Shown here one piece after another: positions 14,718 through 25,200 of a stretch of 31,209 nucleotides of DNA. The notes beneath the pieces were generated by a model. That model saw only the letters and a program-made list of their open reading frames with translations. It was not told the origin of the DNA and did no database searches. This DNA comes from DAINRZ01 sp964634885 (lineage in GTDB: Bacteria; Bacteroidota; Ignavibacteria; Kapaibacteriales; UBA2268): assembly GCA_964634885.1 (NCBI GenBank), contig CAZWLN010000055.1:1-31209 (forward strand). The letters run 5' to 3'. The translations under genes and the position numbers were made by a program. How positions within the stretch are numbered: the first letter of the stretch is position 1; the number at the start of each line of letters is the position of its first letter.

Positions 14718-16064
14718 GTGAAAAGAATTGTTACTGTTATTATTTTCATTTTGTCCGTCAGCACATGTTTCAGCCAATCCTGGGTACCATTCAGGGAATA
14801 TGAGGTTGGGAAGAGGCCTGTTGGGATATATAATATTGACGGCCAAAGCCTGATCATCCTCTGTGCCGGCTATGATGCAAACGGCGACGGTAAGCAGGAC
14901 AGCGGCGATGAGCCTGCTTCGTTGTGGTATATGTCATATAGTACTTTTATTCCGTTGTCGTTTGAGTTCGATACGAACTGGATCAGAATATCAGAACCCG
15001 TTAAAATCATCGATATGGACTTCCGGAACGAAATACTACCGCTGAGGCCGGGAATTTACTACAATACCATGTATCTCCCCGGGGCAAAAGGACTATACAG
15101 TATTACCATCGGGCATGAAAGCGCCTATAAGCAGGTCATCCTCGACAAGATACCCACTGCAGTGTCCGTAGGCAGGTCAAGATGGAACTCGACAATGCTC
15201 TTCCTGAGCATGAAGCCGAACAACACTGACCCTGGCTATGTATTGCTTTATGACCTCGATTCGAAAAGTTACTATGATTCGATCCCTTCCTACCCAAACG
15301 TACAAATGACGCTTTCGACAGGCGATAAATTGCTGTTTGTCATCAGCGAAGGAATACCCGGAACAGGTACCGGCAGGCTTCAGAAGGTGGACCTGAGCGG
15401 GACAGCGGGCCCGAAGAATTACTACATTACTATAGACAGCACTATTGGAGACATCCCGAATCACATTACCCTTACATCGAGCTATTCCCAATTCAATCAT
15501 GTATTAGTTACCTGCAACGGCTCTAATGAAATTGTAGATTATGGTGTCAGGAAATACCCCATGATCGATGCAGGCAGCTCGCCCATTGCCAGAGAAACGA
15601 TAGATAACATAAATAAGGCCACCTTTAATGTCGAGCTAATAACATCATGCTATGACGGATATTTATATTTCATGGGCAATAAGAAAATGAATGTACACGG
15701 CAAAGCCGAAGGAATGTTTACCGACGGATATATTCTTGCCGTAGCGATACCCTATCAATTGAATTCCTTCGAACCGGGCAATACTGTTAAGATATACAGC
15801 CTGCCGTACGATCCCTGGCATGTTAATGACCAGGACAACAACAGTATTTTTTCAACAGGGCCTAATCCGGTTCAAGACAATCTGTATGTAAAAAGTGAAA
15901 CGAATATAGACAGAATCCGGATCATCGATGTTAATGGGGAATTAGTGCTTGAGTCTGAATACAAACCTTCGATTGATGTCTCCGGCTTACCGTCCGGTGT
16001 TTACTTTGTCGGAGTGCAGGCAGGGCAGCACAGAGGAATGAAAAAAATTACCATAGTCAGATAG
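14718..16064 (+). CDS. Secreted protein with T9SS C-terminal sorting domain
   Basis: A 448-aa exported protein. The signal peptide is MKRIVTVIIFILSVSTCFSQ. The body is beta-rich with a propeller-like feel and includes a calcium-binding-type loop, DANGDGKQDSGDEP, near residue 55. The last ~75 residues are a type A T9SS sorting domain (STGPNPVQDNLYVKSETNID, IDVNGELVLE, DVSGLPSGVYFVGV, ending KKITIVR), so it should be exported across the outer membrane by the type IX system and attached or released. The start is GTG at 14718, supported by a consensus AGGAGG (14706-14711) six bases upstream. It is a single-gene unit flanked by repeats. The body matches no family I can name. Confidence 0.85.
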   Translation: MKRIVTVIIFILSVSTCFSQSWVPFREYEVGKRPVGIYNIDGQSLIILCAGYDANGDGKQDSGDEPASLWYMSYSTFIPLSFEFDTNWIRISEPVKIIDMDFRNEILPLRPGIYYNTMYLPGAKGLYSITIGHESAYKQVILDKIPTAVSVGRSRWNSTMLFLSMKPNNTDPGYVLLYDLDSKSYYDSIPSYPNVQMTLSTGDKLLFVISEGIPGTGTGRLQKVDLSGTAGPKNYYITIDSTIGDIPNHITLTSSYSQFNHVLVTCNGSNEIVDYGVRKYPMIDAGSSPIARETIDNINKATFNVELITSCYDGYLYFMGNKKMNVHGKAEGMFTDGYILAVAIPYQLNSFEPGNTVKIYSLPYDPWHVNDQDNNSIFSTGPNPVQDNLYVKSETNIDRIRIIDVNGELVLESEYKPSIDVSGLPSGVYFVGVQAGQHRGMKKITIVR

Positions 16065-16262
16065 GCTGAATTTCGTTGTGGTTTTAATTTATAAAATAAA
16101 CGGGGCTGCATCGTACCTGCTTTATTAATCATATACACTAATCACATGAAAACTTGTCCGTATAAAGCTAAGTGGTTGGGCATCGGACAGGTCTCCGGGA
16201 CGGCTAATGCAGGCACAGGGTACAGCCCCTGCGAAAATACTCGTCGATTGCACAAAGAACAA

Positions 16263-19200
16263 TTACACTTCCACAGAAGCCTTCCTGTTTTCGAACCAGC
16301 TGTAAACAGAAGGTATCAGAAGCAGTGTCAGAAGCGTAGAAGTAATCAGCCCGCCGACAACGACGGTAGCCAGAGGCTTCTGAATCTCCGAACCGGCACC
16401 TGTAGCGAACAGCATTGGTATCAGGCTGAATATCGCTATGGAGGCCGTCATAAGTACAGGCCTCAACCTGTTCATTGCTCCCTGCCTGATGGCTTCGGCC
16501 AGTTCCAGGCCTTCTTCCCTTAGCTGCGATATTTGGGAAACCAGTACAACCCCGTTGAGTACGGCTACTCCGAACAACACAATGAACCCGACAGAAGCCG
16601 GGACAGAAAGATAGAGGCCTGAGATCCACAGAGAGAAGACTCCGCCAATCAAAGCAAAGGGCAGGTTTGAAATTACCAGTAAAGACAGTTTGACAGACTT
16701 GAAAGTGATGAACAGTAACAACAGAATCAGCCCGATTGCTACCGGCAATATTATCAGCAGTTTTGCCATGGCTCTTTGCTGGTTCTCGAACTGACCGCCC
16801 CACTGAAGGAAATACCCTGCCGGCAGCTTAACCTCCCTGTTGATGCGGTTCTTAGCTTCGGCAACGTAACTGCCGATGTCCCTGCCGGTGATGTTCAGTT
16901 CAATGCCGATCCTTCTCAATCCGTCTTCCCTGCTGATCTGCAATGGCCCTTCAGTAAATGAAATGTCGGCAAGCTGGCTCAGTGGAATCCTTGAATTGTC
17001 TGAGACCGGGATGAGAATGTTGCCGATTGTTTCAATAGAATTTCTTTTGTCTTCGGGCATCCTGACAACAATGTCAAAGTTCCGGTTTTCTTCATAGAGT
17101 TTTGAAGCGGACTTACCAGCAATTGCTATCTCGATGACATTCTGAATGTCTTCAATGTTCAATCCGTAACGGGCAATCTTTGCCCTGTCAATGTCGATGT
17201 TCAGGTATGGCTGGCCTGTAACCCTCTCTACTGCCAGGTCGGCGGTACCTTCGATCGATGTCAGCACTTTTTCAATCTGTTCTGCTTTGTCTTCGAGGAG
17301 TTCAATGTCGTCCCCGAAAAGTTTTATTATCAGTTGTGCTTTGGTGCCCGCTACCAATTCGTCGATACGGCACTGGATGGGCTGGCTGAATGAGAACCCT
17401 ATTCCGGGTATCGTAGCCAAAGCATCCCTCATCTCATTGGTCAATTCCTCCCTTGTTTTGCCGTTTTTCCATTCATCCCTGGGCTTGAGTATTCCAACAT
17501 AGCCCGTTTTGTCCACTCCCCTTGTGTCGAGGGCCACTCCAGTCTGGCCAATCCGCCCGACAAAAGTTTCCAGTTCGGGAAACTGCTTCAGTTTTTCGGC
17601 AATCATTGTGTTAATCTCCGTCGCTTTGCCAAGAGACACACTCGGCAGCAGCGTAACGTCCATGTCAAAAGCTCCTTCGTCCATGATCGGTATGAACTCC
17701 GTGCCCAGCTTTGTAAACAAGAAAAGAGAGGCCGCCAGCATTGCACCGGCAATACCAAGAATGAAGAACTTCCTTTTCATTGCAAAAAGCAGCGCCGGGT
17801 AATATGCCCTCTTTGCCAATTTCATGATTACGCTCTCTTTTTCCGGTTGTGGTTTGAGGAACATCGAGCAGAGAACGGGAATGACAAAAATGGAAAGAGC
17901 GAGCGACGACAGCAGAGCTATTGCCACCGTAAGAGCCAGGGGCGAGAACATTTTACCTTCGATGCCCTCTAAGGAAAGGATTGGAATGAATGTAATGGCA
18001 ATGATCAGTTCACCGAAAATACTCGGTTTCCTGACTTCGAGCACGGCTTTCAGGACTGTTGTCAGCTTCCTGTCGCCCGCGCCGCTTTCGCAGAGATGCC
18101 TCTGGACGTTCTCCACCTGGATTATCGTCGCGTCTATTATCATGCCTATCGAAATTGCCAGTCCGCCGAGCGACATCAGGTTTGCGCTCAAGCCCACGAG
18201 TTTCATTACGATGAAAGTTACAAGCAGCGACAGAGGCAGGGCAATGAGTACGACGACCGAACCCCTGAAACTTCTTAGCAGCAGGTATATGATGAGCAGC
18301 ACAAGTACCGAGCCTTCGAGCAGCGCTTCGTTCACTGTACCGACACTGGCGCCGACGATGTCGGAGCGGTCGTAATAGGGTTCAATCCTGACTCCTTCGG
18401 GAAGTATGTTACTTTCATTGATCTCCTGTACTTTCTGTTCAACAGCCTCAACTACTTCCCTGCTGTTTTCACCCCTTAGCATCATTACAATGCCGCCCAC
18501 ACATTCTTCTCCGTTAATCAGGGAGGCTCCCTGCCTGATGGCTTCGCCTTCCCTGATGGTTGCAACATCCTTCAGATAGACAGGAGTTCCTTCATGGGAT
18601 TTCAGGACAATGTTACCAATGTCGGAAAGATTGCGGATCAAACCGATGCCCCTGACGATATACTGTTCGGAGTATCTCTCGATGATGTTTCCGCCGACGT
18701 TACGGTTGTTGTTTTCAATTGATTTGTACACATCGTCGATTGTCAGGTTGTACTTCAGCAGTTGCTCGGGAGAAGTCACAACCTGGTACTGCTTGAAATA
18801 GCCACCGAAAGAATTGATCTCGTTTACTCCCGGAACGCTCTTCAACAGCGGAGCAATCACCCATTCCTGGAGGGTTCTCAGGTTGGTAAGGTACTTGATT
18901 TTTTCCTGCGGGTCTGAAGGCTCATTGCCTTTCAGCGTAAACTGGTATATCTCTCCCATCACAGTGGCAATTGGCCCCAGGGCAATCTCAGCGCCCTGGG
19001 CTACATTCTCCTTAGCTTCGGCAAGGCGTTCAAACACGAGCTGGCGTGCAAAATAAATATCTACATTATCTTCGAAAATGATTGTAACAATTGAGATGCC
19101 GAACTTTGTCACAGATCTCATCTGCTTTACGTTCGGCAAGCCCCTCATTGCCATTTCGATGGGATAGGTAACGGTTCTCTCGATCTCTAAGGCAGACAGT

Positions 19201-19364
19201 CCGTCCATATGGCTGACGATTTCCACCTGGTTGTTAGTAACGTCCGGGAAAGCGTCGATCGGCAGTTTCAGGTATGAATATGCTCCAAGTCCCATTAATA
19301 CCAGGACAATGAATATTATCATGCCTTTCTGCTTTAATGTAAATGCAATTATCTTTTCTAACAT
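16263..19364 (-). CDS. Heavy-metal efflux RND pump (CzcA/CusA family)
   Basis: A 1033-aa inner-membrane proton-driven pump of the HME-RND family, the core of a tripartite metal exporter. N-terminal helix and porter start: MLEKIIAFTLKQKGMIIFIV and LPIDAFPDVTNNQVEI. TM4 carries the proton-relay region GGLAISIGMIIDATIIQVEN. The porter has GTEFIPIMDEGAFDMDVTLL and GILKPRDEW, as in CusA and CzcA. One CusA-type methionine position is met (AFDM), but the equivalent of CusA M623 seems to be replaced (RGVDKTGYVGILKP), so Cu(I)/Ag(I) specificity is not supported and divalent metals are possible. Only one base separates it from the membrane fusion gene upstream. Length is normal and no frameshift is seen. 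Confidence 0.95.
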   Translation of the reverse strand: MLEKIIAFTLKQKGMIIFIVLVLMGLGAYSYLKLPIDAFPDVTNNQVEIVSHMDGLSALEIERTVTYPIEMAMRGLPNVKQMRSVTKFGISIVTIIFEDNVDIYFARQLVFERLAEAKENVAQGAEIALGPIATVMGEIYQFTLKGNEPSDPQEKIKYLTNLRTLQEWVIAPLLKSVPGVNEINSFGGYFKQYQVVTSPEQLLKYNLTIDDVYKSIENNNRNVGGNIIERYSEQYIVRGIGLIRNLSDIGNIVLKSHEGTPVYLKDVATIREGEAIRQGASLINGEECVGGIVMMLRGENSREVVEAVEQKVQEINESNILPEGVRIEPYYDRSDIVGASVGTVNEALLEGSVLVLLIIYLLLRSFRGSVVVLIALPLSLLVTFIVMKLVGLSANLMSLGGLAISIGMIIDATIIQVENVQRHLCESGAGDRKLTTVLKAVLEVRKPSIFGELIIAITFIPILSLEGIEGKMFSPLALTVAIALLSSLALSIFVIPVLCSMFLKPQPEKESVIMKLAKRAYYPALLFAMKRKFFILGIAGAMLAASLFLFTKLGTEFIPIMDEGAFDMDVTLLPSVSLGKATEINTMIAEKLKQFPELETFVGRIGQTGVALDTRGVDKTGYVGILKPRDEWKNGKTREELTNEMRDALATIPGIGFSFSQPIQCRIDELVAGTKAQLIIKLFGDDIELLEDKAEQIEKVLTSIEGTADLAVERVTGQPYLNIDIDRAKIARYGLNIEDIQNVIEIAIAGKSASKLYEENRNFDIVVRMPEDKRNSIETIGNILIPVSDNSRIPLSQLADISFTEGPLQISREDGLRRIGIELNITGRDIGSYVAEAKNRINREVKLPAGYFLQWGGQFENQQRAMAKLLIILPVAIGLILLLLFITFKSVKLSLLVISNLPFALIGGVFSLWISGLYLSVPASVGFIVLFGVAVLNGVVLVSQISQLREEGLELAEAIRQGAMNRLRPVLMTASIAIFSLIPMLFATGAGSEIQKPLATVVVGGLITSTLLTLLLIPSVYSWFENRKASVEV

Positions 19365-19365
19365 A

Positions 19366-20544
19366 TCACTCTCCTTCCTCGAGTGATTCCTTCTTCATCT
19401 CCGACTTCAGCATGAAAGAACCTTTGACTACAATCCTTTCACCCTTTTTAACCCCGCTCCTGATCTCAGTATTCTCACCCATAGTATTCCCGGGAACGAC
19501 ATCCCTCTTCTCGAAAGTCGTATCGTTGACAACCACGAAGACATAGTTTTCACTGCCGTCTTTAACTATCGACTCGGACGGAACAATCAGTGCTTTTGCA
19601 GGCCTGCCGGAAGGTATCAGCATTTCTGCGAACATTTCGGGCCTGAGTTTTCTTTCCTGGTTCGTTACTGCCGCCCTGACTGTGAATGTCCTTGTTTCCT
19701 TGTCGGCAATGTCGCTGATGTATATGATCCTGCCCTGAAAGCGGGTTTCCGGGTATGCAGAAGTGGTAATGGTAATTTCAGGTTTGCCCACAATCCGGTT
19801 CAGGTCGCTTTCATAGATCTGGCCTTCGACGAACAGCGAGCTTGTGTTCATTATCCTGAACGAATTGGAACTGGGTTCGACGAATTGGCCGATTACGACG
19901 TTCCTTTCTACCACAGTTCCGCTGATTGGAGACTTGACGGCGAGGACGCCGCCTACATGCTCGTGATTGTTGTTGTCGTTCTCTAAGTCCCTGTCGTCCA
20001 GCCCGATGGAATGAATCTTTTTATCTTCGGCATTAAATTCGGCTTTCGCTTTTTCGAATTCCGCTTTTGCCTCGAGCAGCGATTTCTGTGAACCGACATT
20101 CTGGTCCGAAAGTGTTTTCAGCCTGTTGTAATTTGCTTCTGCATAGGTCAAATTGGCTTTGGATTTAAGGAATGAAGCCTTAATCTCGCCAATTTCCAGC
20201 CCTTCGATGAGCATCAGTGTCTGACCCTTGCCGACACTGGTGCCGACATTGGCAAAAACCCTGCTTACCCTGCCCTGAACCAGGGAACCGACAAAGGCTT
20301 CCAGGTCCTGGTTGGGAAGTATTTTTGCAGGTGCCCCGATGACTCCTGTCAGTTCGTCCTCATTGACTGTGCCGGTTTCCAGCTTAATATCCCGGATAGC
20401 TTCTTTGGACAGTACAACTACCTCTTTTTTATCTTTTTCTACAATTTCTTCCTGTTCCTGTCCTTTCTCTTCGGAATTATTGCCGCAGGAAACCAACAGT
20501 GCCAGACAAATTGCCGTATATAATGAATATTTCAATGATTTCAT
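19366..20544 (-). CDS. RND efflux periplasmic adaptor (membrane fusion) lipoprotein
   Basis: A 392-aa HlyD/CusB-type adaptor linking the RND pump to the TolC-like channel. MKSLKYSLYTAICLALLVSC carries a lipobox (LVSC), so it is anchored in the inner membrane by lipid. A Glu/Lys-rich linker follows, then the lipoyl half-motifs (LVQGRVSRVFANVGTSVGKG and VKSPISGTVVERNVVIGQFV), separated by an alpha-helical hairpin (~residues 120-185). The beta-barrel part has GRIIYISDIADKETRTFTVR. A short HEH patch precedes the second lipoyl half. The second methionine (20544) is taken as start because GGAG lies at proper spacing for it; the first (20550) is too close. It sits in the middle of the pump operon. 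Confidence 0.93.
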   Translation of the reverse strand: MKSLKYSLYTAICLALLVSCGNNSEEKGQEQEEIVEKDKKEVVVLSKEAIRDIKLETGTVNEDELTGVIGAPAKILPNQDLEAFVGSLVQGRVSRVFANVGTSVGKGQTLMLIEGLEIGEIKASFLKSKANLTYAEANYNRLKTLSDQNVGSQKSLLEAKAEFEKAKAEFNAEDKKIHSIGLDDRDLENDNNNHEHVGGVLAVKSPISGTVVERNVVIGQFVEPSSNSFRIMNTSSLFVEGQIYESDLNRIVGKPEITITTSAYPETRFQGRIIYISDIADKETRTFTVRAAVTNQERKLRPEMFAEMLIPSGRPAKALIVPSESIVKDGSENYVFVVVNDTTFEKRDVVPGNTMGENTEIRSGVKKGERIVVKGSFMLKSEMKKESLEEGE

Positions 20545-20559
20545 TTCCATTCTCCAATA

Positions 20560-21816
20560 TTATTCTAAGTTTATTCCTGAAGACTCTTCGAGGTTGATTA
20601 TTGCTTCTTCGTAATCGTAGAGCGAACGTACCAGGTTAATTTTTGAGTTTATAGTGTTGAATTTTGCCTGGAGGAATTCCAGGTATGTAATCTCACCGGC
20701 CTGGTAACTCAGGTCTGCCGTACGGAATACCTCTTCGGCCTGGGGTATTATCTCATCCCTGTACAGGGTGTATTGTTTCTCGTTGTTGCCGTATTCAATA
20801 AAGGCCGATTTGATTCTTTGGACGATGCTGTTCTTAACGTTCAGCAGTTCATAGAAGTTCATCTGACAGGAAGCGTCGGCTTCTTCAATCTTCCCCTGCT
20901 GGTCGAACATGAACCACAAAGGCAGGCTTACACCGAAGCTTACACCGTAGTAATCGGGTACTCCTGCCGCCGATTGGAACATATATGAGGCGTTGAAGGA
21001 AGGCAAAAGGCTCATCCATGCAGCTTCTTTATTCAAATCAGTTGACTGGAGCTCATATTCTGCCTGTTTAATATATGGATTCAACCGAAGGCTTTTGCCT
21101 GTCAGTTCATCGAGTGAGAACTTCATCGGCCTGTATGCCAGTGAGTCTGTTAGGCTGATGTTTGTAAAATCGACTTCTTTATTGTACCCCAGGGAGTAAT
21201 CCAGTTCGTTTAAGGCAGCCAGGTACTCTTTCCTTGCGGATTCAATCATGGATTTTGCTTCGGTCAACTGAAGCTTCGAGGTTAAAAGTTCGAGGTTGGT
21301 ACCTTCTCCGACGTTAACCCTGATCTGTACTTTTTTGTTGAATTCTTCTGCAATACTTAAATTCTCTTCAGCTATTTTCAACAGCAGAAGTTTTGCAACA
21401 GCCGAGTAATAGGACCTTTTTACTGAAGTCCTGACACTGTTCAGGGTTTGCTCCAGGCCGGAGCCGGCTGCCTTAATGCCTGCCGAGGCCCTGGCACCAC
21501 GTGTAAAATACAAGGTTGGGAATTCGAAATCCTGGCTTATCTCGAACGATCTTTCTTCAGAATTGGACAGCCCACGGCCATTTGGTATGAACTCATTGCT
21601 TAATGACAGGTTCAGGGGCGGAAGGGAAATATCCTGTTTATACCTTCCCTCTGCCGCTTCAATGCTGTATTTTGACTTTTGAATTTCCGGGTGGTTCCTC
21701 GTCGCAATTTCAACCGCTTCTTTCAGGCTCAGGGATGTCAAGGGATGCCTATCCTGTCCACTGGCGCCGGAAACCAGGAATATAAAGCAAAATAATGCTA
21801 AAATATGTTTTAACAT
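20560..21816 (-). CDS. TolC-family outer-membrane efflux protein (CusC/CzcC-like)
   Basis: A 418-aa outer-membrane channel of the metal efflux complex. The signal peptide is MLKHILALFCFIFLVSGASG, followed by the outer-membrane efflux protein pattern: SLSLKEAVEIATRNHPEIQK near the start, long helices rich in Glu/Lys/Ala, LSLSNEF and GVSFGVSLPLWF strands, and a repeat of the same organisation in the second half (YQAGEITYLEFLQAKFNTIN). GGAGAAG precedes the ATG at 21816. It has no lipobox, unlike CusC. It comes before the adaptor and pump genes on the same strand with a 15-bp gap, so all three should be co-transcribed. Confidence 0.92.
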   Translation of the reverse strand: MLKHILALFCFIFLVSGASGQDRHPLTSLSLKEAVEIATRNHPEIQKSKYSIEAAEGRYKQDISLPPLNLSLSNEFIPNGRGLSNSEERSFEISQDFEFPTLYFTRGARASAGIKAAGSGLEQTLNSVRTSVKRSYYSAVAKLLLLKIAEENLSIAEEFNKKVQIRVNVGEGTNLELLTSKLQLTEAKSMIESARKEYLAALNELDYSLGYNKEVDFTNISLTDSLAYRPMKFSLDELTGKSLRLNPYIKQAEYELQSTDLNKEAAWMSLLPSFNASYMFQSAAGVPDYYGVSFGVSLPLWFMFDQQGKIEEADASCQMNFYELLNVKNSIVQRIKSAFIEYGNNEKQYTLYRDEIIPQAEEVFRTADLSYQAGEITYLEFLQAKFNTINSKINLVRSLYDYEEAIINLEESSGINLE

Positions 21817-21872
21817 TGCTTCTCCGATTATTAATAATAAAAATTATAATAAGCTGTGATGGAGAAGCTTGA

Positions 21873-22208
21873 CTAAATCAGTAGAATACGGTTTTTAATG
21901 AATGTTCGGTATTGAAAATCGGAATAATTTCCCGGAGAGAAATATTCCCACTTAGCAATTGTTTCATAATCATAGTTAATATCAAATAAAGCTACGTTAA
22001 TATAGTCAACGGCAATTTTAATCGAGTCATCGATGTTGTGAAAGTCGTCGAAACGCGCTTTTTCGAGTATCAGGCTAAGGTCCAGGTCTTTACATTGATC
22101 GGTGTGTTCGTCGAACAGTTCTGTTTCCGAATGAAGGAAAAGGAAAGTAAAGGCCGCCAGCAGCATGATTGCAGTGAATCTCAATATATTCTTTCTCTCA
22201 TTCATCAT
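21873..22208 (-). CDS. Small exported or membrane protein heading the metal efflux operon
   Basis: A 111-aa protein of unknown family. After a basic start (MMNERKNILR) comes one hydrophobic helix (FTAIMLLAAFTFLFL), then an acidic, His- and Cys-containing stretch, HSETELFDEHTDQCKDLDLS, and a mixed hydrophilic region ending KNRILLI. It is most likely anchored in or exported across the inner membrane with the rest in the periplasm. It is 56 bp upstream of the TolC-like gene on the same strand and probably the first gene of the operon. The acidic/His/Cys segment could bind metal, but that is inference from context. Either of two adjacent ATGs could be the start. Confidence 0.6.
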   Translation of the reverse strand: MMNERKNILRFTAIMLLAAFTFLFLHSETELFDEHTDQCKDLDLSLILEKARFDDFHNIDDSIKIAVDYINVALFDINYDYETIAKWEYFSPGNYSDFQYRTFIKNRILLI

Positions 22209-22288
22209 TTCTTAGACGAAAATATTAATTGAAAATTGAAATGGAATTTCAAAATTCAGGTAAATTATTCCAAATTAAATCAACTTCG

Positions 22289-25200
22289 TCAATTCTTTAT
22301 TAAACAGACCGACTGACGAACTGTCGGAGTTTCAAGGATTATGAAATAGACACCTGCAGGCAGAGCGCTTATGTCGCTCCTGACTTCCCTTACACCATAG
22401 CTGTTTACCTGTTCCGACATCAATACCTTTGATTCACTCCCAAGTATGTCGCTGATGTAAAGCCTTGTCTGTCCGGATTCCGTCAGGCTCAGCCCGATCG
22501 AGACCATCCCGTCCGAAGGATTGGGACGTACGGACAGGATGCCGGCGCTGGCGTTCGGATTGACAAGGCGCTCCCCGCCATCGGGGCAGATACCCAAAAG
22601 CCTGAATTTACCGCTTTCCAGAGTCAGGTTAACGTTCTCCACAGGCTCTGCATTAGACAGGACCAACCCACAGTCGGGCGCATTGCCGAGGCCTGCAATG
22701 AACCTGACTTTAGCCGGTGAATAGCCTCCCAGGGTAGTATCAACATAGTACTTAAGACTGATGTAAGCCGAATCGGGGCTGATAAAGCGTGGGGTTAAGT
22801 CGAGAGGCGCAAGGAGTGTCGCGTTATAGCCCAGGTTCAAATCAATCTCCTTCAGGCTCGTAAAACTAAGATACTGCCGGCTGACCATTTCCACCTTTGC
22901 AGTAACTTCTTCGCCGGGGTAGGCTTCAATGTCGCTTACCCTGAACAAAGCAGCAGCTTCGACCGGGACTCCACGGATAGCCACGGGGTAAGTACCATTG
23001 CAGGGCAGGCCTGTGAGACTTAGTGTCAGGCTGTCTTCCAGTTTGTCGTCCGGAGTGTAACGCACAATAATATATACCTGCTTTCCAGGCTCTATATAGA
23101 CCGGGAACGGTGTTCCGAAAACGGTAAACGGTGGGGGTATTACAACTGGATTATCTATTGTAATTCCAACTTTCGAATTGTTCTTAATTGTAAAATACCC
23201 GTCATTGGCAGAACCGATGGCAGCTTTGATAGTTACATCTTCGACTGTTACATCCGGGGCAATTACTTCGCCTGTAATTTGTACTTCGGTCCGGCGGCCG
23301 CAGACAGTATCGGTCAGAACGATCTTTTCATCAATCCTGCCTTCTGCTGATGATCCGGTGAAAGTAAACTGCAATTGACCGGTTGTGCCGGAATCTACGA
23401 CAAAACCGCCAGGAGCGCTTAAGTAGGAAGTAATACCCAGTGAAGCGCCGGTTTTGATTGTACCGTAATTCACAATTGCCAGATTTGTGTCCTTTGTTTC
23501 ATTCGGGCAAAGGGTTCCGAGATCGATTAAGGTTGCCTGAGGAATCAGGGCTACACTGTCTTTCCTGGCCGACAGCGGAATAGACAGGACAGAATCGGGA
23601 TCTGCGTCGGACCTGACCACCAGTACCGCGGATTTCGAACCCGGCACTGAGGAAGTGAAAACGACAGGCACCGTCAGTGTACTGTCAGGCATGACAGTAA
23701 TTGGCAATGCAGTTGAAACAGTAAAATCACCTGCGTCGGTGCCGGTCATATCCATTGCTGTAATCGTCAGGCCTGCTTTGCCTGTATTAGTAAGTGATAT
23801 TTTGTTTTCTGATTTGTTTTCACAAACAAGATCATCGAAACCGGTGGCCTCTGTTTTTATCCCCGGTTTCATTTTCGTACCTTCGCCAAAAAGCTGAACA
23901 GAGGCAGGGCTTCCGAAACCGTTATAATAGAACTTAAGAAATCCGCTTGTCCTTCCAACAGAACCGGGAGAGAACCTAAGGTCCATCTTTGCCGTATCTC
24001 CGGGCTGGAGTGTAAAGCTGCCGCCGCCGGCAAGAGTCGAGAAATCCGTGTCATTAGGTTTGGCGTGTTTGGTATTAGTAATCTCAAATGGAACTTTACC
24101 GCCATTCTTTATTGTAACAACCTGCAGGCTGTCTTTTGATCTTCCGACTTCAACTTTTCCGAAATCGATTACACTGTTCATTACTTCCAAAACCGGTAGT
24201 ACACCTTCGCCTGTAATTTTCATCCTGAGGGTATCAAAACGGCCGATTACAACTATATCTGCATTCTTTTTTCCTTCCGTACCCGGACTGAAGCTGAACA
24301 GTACCGGAATAGATTTTCCCGGCTCGAGCGTACAAGGGAAATTGTTGTAAGTGAATGAAAACCTCTTGGCATTGTTGCCTTCGAAAGTGATATCATAGAT
24401 TTCCACCGGGTATTCTCCGCTGTTGAGGATGAATCCCTTTACTACCGAGTCTTTTGTGGCTCCGACAAGGACTTTGCCCATGTCAACATCCATGCTTTTC
24501 ATCTCCGGTTTGACGATGGCCCAGAGGGAATCTGAAGCATCCCACATATTAAGCCCTCTGGCAAACAGCTTCACAATCCATATATCATCTGCACCATGAT
24601 TGCCGGTAACATCTCCGTCAATGGAATATGTAGTGCCTCCAAGAATAATACCGCCGTCATCGGTTTCAAGGGCATTAACGCAATAATCATCCTCGCCCCC
24701 ACCGAAAGCACCTTGCCATTCGACATCCCCAAAAGCATTACATTTAACAGCCCAGTAATCACTTCCTCCTTTGTTTCCATGCACGTCTCCATCGGTTGAC
24801 GATGTACGGGCGGCTACAAGGAAACCACCATCAGAAGTACTGCTAAGACTTTTGCAAACGTCATATTCTTTCCCTCCCATTGCCCTGTTCCACAATAGTT
24901 TACCGTCCTTGTCAACATTGATAATCCAGCAATCGGACTCTCCATGGAAACCATTGATATAACTGTCATTAGAATATGTATAGCCGGCAGCTACAAAGCT
25001 GCCGTCAGATATTTCAATCAGTGAATTTGCGAAATCGGTAGATGAGCCTCCATAGAAATTCTGCCACAGCTTCTCACCTTCAAAGTTTAATTTCAGCAGA
25101 TAGAAATCGATATAAGTATTATTTAAACTATCTGATTGGGAAGCACCTGCAATGACAAGATCGCCGTCATTTGTTTCAATTACACATTTAGCGCTATTAT

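Noticed and set aside
16204..16803. 199-codon minus-strand ORF overlapping the end of the RND pump gene
   Set aside because: Out of frame with the pump and with no domain; the pump's own C-terminus in the other frame is conserved in appearance.
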